Below, in pieces: positions 6,424 to 10,562 of a stretch of 10,562 bases of DNA (position 1 is its first letter; each line of letters begins with the position of its first letter). The notes below the pieces were generated by a model, which was not told the origin of the DNA, did not search any database, and saw nothing but the letters and a program-made list of their open reading frames with translations. A program made the position numbers and the translations under genes. This DNA is from Chloroflexota bacterium (GTDB lineage: Bacteria; Chloroflexota; Anaerolineae; Promineifilales; Promineifilaceae), in assembly GCA_024223125.1 (NCBI GenBank), contig JAAEOP010001349.1, positions 1 to 10,562 of the forward strand. The letters run 5' to 3'.

Positions 6424-7422
6424 CTACAACCATTCTACTGAGACGTAATCTGTCTTAGCACCTCTGCGAATTAAATACTCCAGAGCCTTTTTGAAATTCT
6501 TTATTTCTCGATTTTCAGATCGGTTCCTATCTTCTTCTCTGTCACCGAATCCGCGAATTCCTGATATGAAATCAATAATTTGTCTTGACGATCGGAGGGT
6601 GATAGGGACATCAAAGAGTTGCAGCTTTTCAGTAAACAGTTGAGGCTTTTCAGCGGAGCCAATTTGGGTGAAATCTGCCGTAACCATAAAAGGGAAATTT
6701 CTATAAGATGTTTTTATTTGGACTTGTTTGGGATTTTTATACTGTTGCCTGAGTTTTATTTTGATGTCATTTGATTCATCTAATATTCCTAAATTGTTTG
6801 GCAACAATATCTTGAAATTAAATTCCTCAAACTTAAGCGGTAATGGCATTGTTCCATCGCCTAAATCAATTAAATCAGGTTCATCATCAGTTAACACCTT
6901 AACAACTTTGGCCACAAAGTTCTCGTAGTAGCCGAAAGCCAGAGCTGTGGAAGGCAAAAACCCAGGAGAGGCAACCTTTAAATCGCTCTCTATGGCTCGG
7001 CGCACTACAGTACAGGCGTTTCTGACGGCCGATGATAGGTTGCCATCTTGGGGTTGGCGATACTTGGCAATTGAAATACCATGAAAATCAGAAAGAATGT
7101 TAACCGATTCTTCAGCGATGATAAATGCTCGCTGCTGCCCTTGTCGGCCCATGAAAAGCCCTAATTCAAACAGTACATTATTTCGCGGCGAACTGGTTTC
7201 ATTTCCTCTTGAAAGGGTAATATCGTCTGGCGTCAAACACATGATGGCATAATCGTATAAATTGGCTGCATGGTTGAGAGAGTCTAAGTAACTCATATTG
7301 AGTTGAAATACATTCTCGTCCCATATGCGAACCGTTTCAAAATCTGAGAAGTGTATTTTAATTTCCTCGGCTATACGTTTGCCTTCTGACGATGATCCTA
7401 TAAAGATAGATGCGGGAATCAT
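6424..7422 (-). CDS. cap12: TIR-STING fusion (CBASS-type NADase effector), no synthase gene beside it
   Basis: A 332-residue protein. The N-terminus (about 4-145) is a TIR-like domain of the Cap12/Pycsar type: ASIFIGSSSEGKRIAEEI, IWDENVF, DYAIMCLTPDD and the catalytic segment NNVLFELGLFMGR with E86 as probable NADase glutamate, then RAFIIAEE. The C-terminus (about 155-332) looks like bacterial STING: FLPSTALAFGYYENFV, RNFPF (241-245), LQLFDVPITL, and a closing NFKKALEYLIRRG helix. In characterised bacterial TIR-STINGs, cyclic di-GMP made by a CD-NTase binds STING, the proteins form filaments, and the TIR domain destroys NAD+, aborting phage infection. Length matches those proteins. AGGAG lies eight bases before the ATG. 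Base composition looks more AT-rich than the flanks and only one CGGCCG site occurs in it. No CD-NTase lies on either side. The call rests on remembered family motifs. Confidence 0.88.
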   Translation of the reverse strand: MIPASIFIGSSSEGKRIAEEIKIHFSDFETVRIWDENVFQLNMSYLDSLNHAANLYDYAIMCLTPDDITLSRGNETSSPRNNVLFELGLFMGRQGQQRAFIIAEESVNILSDFHGISIAKYRQPQDGNLSSAVRNACTVVRRAIESDLKVASPGFLPSTALAFGYYENFVAKVVKVLTDDEPDLIDLGDGTMPLPLKFEEFNFKILLPNNLGILDESNDIKIKLRQQYKNPKQVQIKTSYRNFPFMVTADFTQIGSAEKPQLFTEKLQLFDVPITLRSSRQIIDFISGIRGFGDREEDRNRSENREIKNFKKALEYLIRRGAKTDYVSVEWL

Positions 7423-7443
7423 TTTGGAGTCTCCTAAAGTTAC

Positions 7444-7521
7444 TTATTGATTGGCAATTTCATCTAATTGGTTCAGGGTGGTTTCTACGGTGCGTTGAAA
7501 TGGCACATTGTACGCTGTCAT
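7444..7521 (-). CDS. Possible 25-residue peptide ORF upstream of TIR-STING
   Basis: ATG at 7521, TAA at 7446-7444; the product is rich in Gln, Thr, Asn and acidic residues and ends LNQLDEIANQ. Upstream ACAGG is a weak ribosome-binding site. The stop lies 21 bases before the TIR-STING start, so it could be a leader peptide, a real small gene, or the tail of a lost gene. The frame is open back to an ATG at 7629, but that part translates two hairpins and is not credible. No family recognised. Confidence 0.25.
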   Translation of the reverse strand: MTAYNVPFQRTVETTLNQLDEIANQ

Positions 7522-7539
7522 GGAAACCTGTCCGGTCTT

Positions 7540-7589
7540 AAGGGCTTGCCCGTTTTTAAATTTGGACTTTGGTGAACGGGCAAGCCTTT
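7540..7589. repeat. Hairpin A of a tandem pair (panB / TIR-STING spacer)
   Basis: A 12-bp perfect core, GGCTTGCCCGTT (7543-7554) with AACGGGCAAGCC (7575-7586), extended to 15 bp with one G-U pair (7540-7554 with 7575-7589). The loop is about 20 bases. On the minus strand the stem-loop junction reads CGTTCACCAAAG. Confidence 0.8.
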
Positions 7590-7591
7590 GC

Positions 7592-7631
7592 GGATGCGTT
7601 TTCTTATCAAAACTTATTTGTGAACGCATCC
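7592..7631. repeat. Hairpin B of a tandem pair, just after panB
   Basis: GGATGCGTT (7592-7600) pairs perfectly with AACGCATCC (7623-7631) around a 22-base loop, two bases from hairpin A and ten bases after the panB stop. On the minus strand its junction, CGTTCACAAATAAG to AAAACG, resembles that of hairpin A although the outer stem sequences differ. No U-run follows it, so it is not a canonical terminator. Confidence 0.75.
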
Positions 7632-7641
7632 TAAGTTTACA

Positions 7642-8523
7642 TTAAACGCTTTCGTCACAATCAACCAGTGTCAGGAATTCATCAAACTCAGCTTCTGGAA
7701 TGGCAAAACTATGTTCTTTAGCCGGGAAACTACCTGCTTCCACTTCTTTGCGGTAAGTAATCAACCCTTGCCGAATTTGCTCCCCGATGTTGGCGTACCG
7801 CTTTGCAAATTTGGGCTGGAATTTATCGAACAGACCCAGCATATCGTGGTAGACAAGAACCTGTCCGTCGCAGCCAGCGCCGGCGCCGATGCCAATGGTG
7901 GGAATCTGCAAACGTTGGCTGATTTCGGCGGCAATTTTTGCTGGAACTGCCTCTAATACCATGCTAAAGCAGCCGATTTCTTGCAGGGCTTGTGCATCTT
8001 GCCAAAGCTTGTGGGCGGAAACGGCCGTTTTCCCCTGCACCTTATATCCACCCAAACTCGTCACCGACTGGGGCGTCAGGCCGATGTGACCCATTACCGG
8101 AATGCCCGCCGCTACAATCGCCTGAATGCGATCCACGACCTCCCGTCCGCCTTCCAGTTTCACCGCCTCCATGCTCGCTTCCTGCAAAAAACGGCCTGCA
8201 TTCCGTACCGCTTCTGCCGTACTCACCTGATATGACATGAAAGGCATGTCACCCACCAAAAAAGCTGATTTAGCGCCACGAGCTGCCATACGGCCGTGAT
8301 GGAGCATCACCTCCATCGTCACCGGATTGGTGCTGTCTAGTCCCATCATCACCATTGCCAGCGAATCACCCACCAGGATCATGTCCATATTTGCCTGGTC
8401 TACCAGCAGCGCCGAGGAGTAATCGTAAGCTGTGACCATCGTAATGGGGATGCTCTTGCTTTTCTTGGCCCACAATCGAGGAATTGTCATCTTTTGTCGA
8501 GATTCAGCAGGTTGCGTACTCAT
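7642..8523 (-). CDS. panB: 3-methyl-2-oxobutanoate hydroxymethyltransferase
   Basis: A 293-residue cytoplasmic enzyme that transfers a hydroxymethyl group from methylene-tetrahydrofolate to 2-oxoisovalerate, giving ketopantoate, the first committed step of pantothenate and CoA synthesis. Family marks: VTAYDYSSA (30-38), metal aspartates in VGDSLAMVMMG (D53) and VGDMPFMSY (D92), KLEGG (K122), GHIGLTPQSV and GGYKVQG, the catalytic Glu in VLEAVP (E191), IGIGAG, and PKFAKRYAN. It is slightly longer than the usual 260-280 because of a short N-terminal extension. The start at 8523 has an AGGATGG-type ribosome-binding site and a good promoter upstream. panC, panD and panE are not adjacent. The gene looks intact and typical. 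Confidence 0.96.
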   Translation of the reverse strand: MSTQPAESRQKMTIPRLWAKKSKSIPITMVTAYDYSSALLVDQANMDMILVGDSLAMVMMGLDSTNPVTMEVMLHHGRMAARGAKSAFLVGDMPFMSYQVSTAEAVRNAGRFLQEASMEAVKLEGGREVVDRIQAIVAAGIPVMGHIGLTPQSVTSLGGYKVQGKTAVSAHKLWQDAQALQEIGCFSMVLEAVPAKIAAEISQRLQIPTIGIGAGAGCDGQVLVYHDMLGLFDKFQPKFAKRYANIGEQIRQGLITYRKEVEAGSFPAKEHSFAIPEAEFDEFLTLVDCDESV

Positions 8524-8561
8524 ATTTCCATCCTATTTGTTGTAAACACAAACAATGAGAC

Positions 8562-8590
8562 ATTATAACCATGCAACTTTTGGCGGGCAA
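8562..8590 (-). promoter_or_regulatory. panB: Likely sigma-70 promoter of panB
   Basis: On the minus strand the -35 is TTGCCC (8590-8585), the spacer exactly 17 bases, and the -10 TATAAT (8567-8562). A start near 8555 gives a leader of about 30 bases. No operator was recognised. Confidence 0.65.
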
Positions 8591-8622
8591 ACTTCCAATA
8601 TTATGGCAGGTTAAGCGTTGAT

Positions 8623-8655
8623 AAGTCCCGGCACTTCCAAAAGTGCCGGGGACTT
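8623..8655. repeat. REP-like hairpin upstream of panB
   Basis: AAGTCCCGGCACTT (8623-8636) pairs with AAGTGCCGGGGACTT (8641-8655), with one bulged G, around a CCAA loop. It is GC-rich but lacks a U-run on either strand. It lies between the end of the STAND/TPR gene and the panB promoter, so a role in ending the regulator transcript is possible but unproven. Confidence 0.65.
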
Positions 8656-8795
8656 CACCTCAGGATATGGCGTTTGACACAACCCTTTAACCAAAGATAA
8701 TTCTTGACAGTATGAAATAGTGAAATAGCTGTTTTCATATGAAAAGTATAATTGAGGTAATATCGTCTGAGCAGGCAGGTTGCTGATCCGCTGAT
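8656..8795. other. Gene-free spacer with a 14-bp palindrome
   Basis: Part of the 272-base gap between the STAND/TPR gene and panB. It contains TTTTCATATGAAAA, a perfect palindrome (8732-8745), next to two GAAATAG copies (8714-8720, 8722-8728) and a plus-strand TTGACA (8704-8709). TATAAT at 8747-8752 is not correctly spaced from TTGACA and no plus-strand gene follows. The palindrome could be an operator, but no protein can be named. No coding sequence seen. Confidence 0.4.
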
Positions 8796-10562
8796 TTAAA
8801 ACTTCATCTCTTTATGAGCCGAGATAATAGCCTGATGGGCGGCGATGTTTTCCAAAAAAGTATGACGAATGGTTGGTTCAGGAATTTCTCTGGCACATTG
8901 AATCAAATCAGCATACGCTTTTTCCAAAATCAGTGCGGCTCTTGAATCCTGATTGGCGGCTAATATTTTGAAGCAGATATGATAGAGGCGATACGGTTCT
9001 TCAGTACCAGCTATGCCTCGTTCAGATAGAGATGTATACAGGAGTTCTACCCATTTCATTGCCTGAACCAAATCTCCCGTTAGAAACAATGTCTCCGCCA
9101 AACCGGCCAACGGCTCCATTGCCAACTGGGGCTGGTTGCGCGTTAATCTGATTTGGTAAGCTTCCGCATATGCTTCCTGTGCGGTCGCTAATTTATCTGT
9201 GGTTAAAAGGGTGTGTCCCATGAATGTGAGAGCAAAGGCACGTACATCCATATCATCCAACTCAGCCGCAATTTCGAGCGCTTGCTGGTTGTAACGCAGC
9301 GACGCTTGATAATCTCCCAGACGGTGACAGGATAAGCCCAGACTAACATAGGCAATCCCTTCCCCATGACGATTGCCCACCCGCCGCTTAAACGGCAGTG
9401 ATTGTTCATAGAACTGCCGCGAACCGGCGTAATCGCCATATTGCTGGCATGTGTTTCCCATATTGATTAATGCCAATCCTTCTCCCCAATAATCGCCAAG
9501 CTGCCGGTAAAGTTGGGCGGCTTGTTGAAAGATGGTGATGGCTGTTTTGTAATCATGGTGGACATAGGCTACCAATGCCAGATTATTTAGAACGCCTGCT
9601 TCTTCACGGCCGTTTCCCAATTTCCGAAAAAGCGAGAGCGCCCGCTCGTAATAAGTTTTGGCCTGATCATAATCACGGCCGTAATAAGCAAGCACACCCA
9701 GTTGGCGTAATATTTGAGCTTGAGGAAAGGGCACATTAGCTTGATTGGCTAATGTTAATCCTTGTTGCAGTTTACTTTGTGCTGTGTCAAATTTACGCAG
9801 ATTGGTTAAGGCCTGTCCCCAATAGAAGTAGCCAGACACTTGCATTGACAATGAGCGGCATTGTTGACCTAAGGCGATGATCTCTTGGGCAACGGCCGTT
9901 ATTTGCTCAAACAACCCTTTCTCTTTCAGGAAACGAGTCCACTCAATGAGCAGATTGCCCAGAAGTTGCTGCCCGGCCAATGGTTCTGGGTGGGGCGCAT
10001 TAAGCCAAGCGCGTAGGTTCTCAATGGATTGGGAGAAAACCAGATACGCTTCGGCATAAGGACCGCGCAAATTATAATACCGGGCCAGATGGGGACGGCA
10101 GTCATTGAGCAAAGAAAATTGTTCGCGCTCTATAGCCCAGTCCCAGGCAGAGCGTATATTTTTCATCTCTTGCCGTAGTTTGGGCCAGAGTTGTGTGTCT
10201 GGTTTATCGTCACGAACTAGATTGGCGTTGATCATAAAATGGAGCATGAAGCGGCTGTGTTTATCACCAACGGCCGTCAACTGTTCCGGTTCTTGGGCCA
10301 GATGTTCAGCCCCAAATTGGCATAATAATTGGTGGATGTCATAGCGGCCGTTTTCAGGATGATAATGCAAAAATGATTTGATCGTTAAGGATTGCAATGT
10401 TTCTGGTGTAGCGGCCGTTATTTCTTGGGCTGCTTTCTGCGTAAAACCGCCGCTAAAGATAGATAGATTGGCAAAGGCAACACGCTCAACCTCACTCAAT
10501 TGTTGCCAGGAGGAGGCAAAGGCGGCGCGAACGCTACGATGACGTGGAGGCACATTTTGCCA
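8796..10562 (-). CDS. STAND-type (LuxR/MalT-like or AfsR-like) regulator, C-terminal part with TPRs; truncated by window edge
   Basis: At least 588 residues are visible; the reading frame enters from beyond the right edge (the last codons read WQNVPPRHRSVRAAF). The segment VPPRHRSVRAAFASSWQQLSEVERVAF then LSIFSGGFTQKAA, followed by KSFLHYHPENGRYDIHQLLCQFGAEHL, is the winged-helix end of a STAND/NB-ARC ATPase as found in large bacterial regulators. After a helical linker, about six or seven tetratricopeptide repeats (visible residues about 240-505, 40-residue spacing, e.g. ALINMGNTCQQYGDYAGSRQFYEQSL) form a sensor or protein-binding scaffold. The N-terminal effector part (DNA-binding SARP/BTAD, kinase, cyclase or other) is outside the window, so the output is unknown. 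A GTG at 10553 is not the start. The stop codon is at 8796. I see no catalytic motif in the visible part. Confidence 0.82.
   Translation of the reverse strand, partial: WQNVPPRHRSVRAAFASSWQQLSEVERVAFANLSIFSGGFTQKAAQEITAATPETLQSLTIKSFLHYHPENGRYDIHQLLCQFGAEHLAQEPEQLTAVGDKHSRFMLHFMINANLVRDDKPDTQLWPKLRQEMKNIRSAWDWAIEREQFSLLNDCRPHLARYYNLRGPYAEAYLVFSQSIENLRAWLNAPHPEPLAGQQLLGNLLIEWTRFLKEKGLFEQITAVAQEIIALGQQCRSLSMQVSGYFYWGQALTNLRKFDTAQSKLQQGLTLANQANVPFPQAQILRQLGVLAYYGRDYDQAKTYYERALSLFRKLGNGREEAGVLNNLALVAYVHHDYKTAITIFQQAAQLYRQLGDYWGEGLALINMGNTCQQYGDYAGSRQFYEQSLPFKRRVGNRHGEGIAYVSLGLSCHRLGDYQASLRYNQQALEIAAELDDMDVRAFALTFMGHTLLTTDKLATAQEAYAEAYQIRLTRNQPQLAMEPLAGLAETLFLTGDLVQAMKWVELLYTSLSERGIAGTEEPYRLYHICFKILAANQDSRAALILEKAYADLIQCAREIPEPTIRHTFLENIAAHQAIISAHKEMKF

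Noticed and set aside
7522..7629. Longer 61-codon version of the short ORF before TIR-STING
   Set aside because: Its first 36 codons are the two hairpins read as protein and the ATG sits inside a stem.
7540..7631. Integron attC site, CRISPR array or intrinsic terminator
   Set aside because: No integrase core sites or regular repeat-spacer spacing, and no U-run after either stem.

Overview
The window most resembles a Chloroflexota genome (Anaerolineae/Ardenticatenia type). This is inferred from protein style, not a search. The pointers are a substrate-binding lipoprotein with a Val/Glu/Thr-rich linker after the lipobox cysteine, a PhnE permease more than twice the usual length, a STAND-type regulator ending in TPRs, and a heavily repeated CGGCCG palindrome. 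All convincing genes lie on the minus strand, so the transcription order runs from high to low coordinates.

Right to left: (1) 10562-8796, the C-terminal part of a STAND/TPR regulator cut by the window edge. (2) 8795-8524, a gene-free stretch with a REP-like hairpin and a good panB promoter. (3) 8523-7642, panB (pantothenate/CoA synthesis). (4) 7641-7423, a spacer with two back-to-back hairpins and a possible 25-residue ORF. (5) 7422-6424, a TIR-STING protein, a known type of CBASS antiphage effector that normally sits beside a cyclic-dinucleotide synthase; none is present here. (6) 6300-2266, a PhnD-PhnC-PhnE type ABC importer (phosphonate/phosphite/phosphate family) behind its own promoter with an extended -10. 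(7) 2206-1343, a SerB-like HAD phosphatase directly after phnE. (8) 1100-138, a SerA-like D-3-phosphoglycerate dehydrogenase with its own likely promoter and a hairpin-rich leader. (9) 137-1, a nested inverted-repeat element.

The importer genes probably form one operon that may run on into the phosphatase. The phosphatase and dehydrogenase match two of the three steps of phosphorylated serine synthesis (serC is not in view). The importer substrate cannot be read from sequence. The TIR-STING gene looks like an AT-richer insertion between housekeeping panB and the transport operon.

The main item of interest is the apparently orphan TIR-STING. Secondary items are the tandem hairpins just upstream of it, the enlarged PhnE, the iterated CGGCCG palindrome, and the habit of inverted repeats sitting just before start codons, two of which lack a Shine-Dalgarno sequence.
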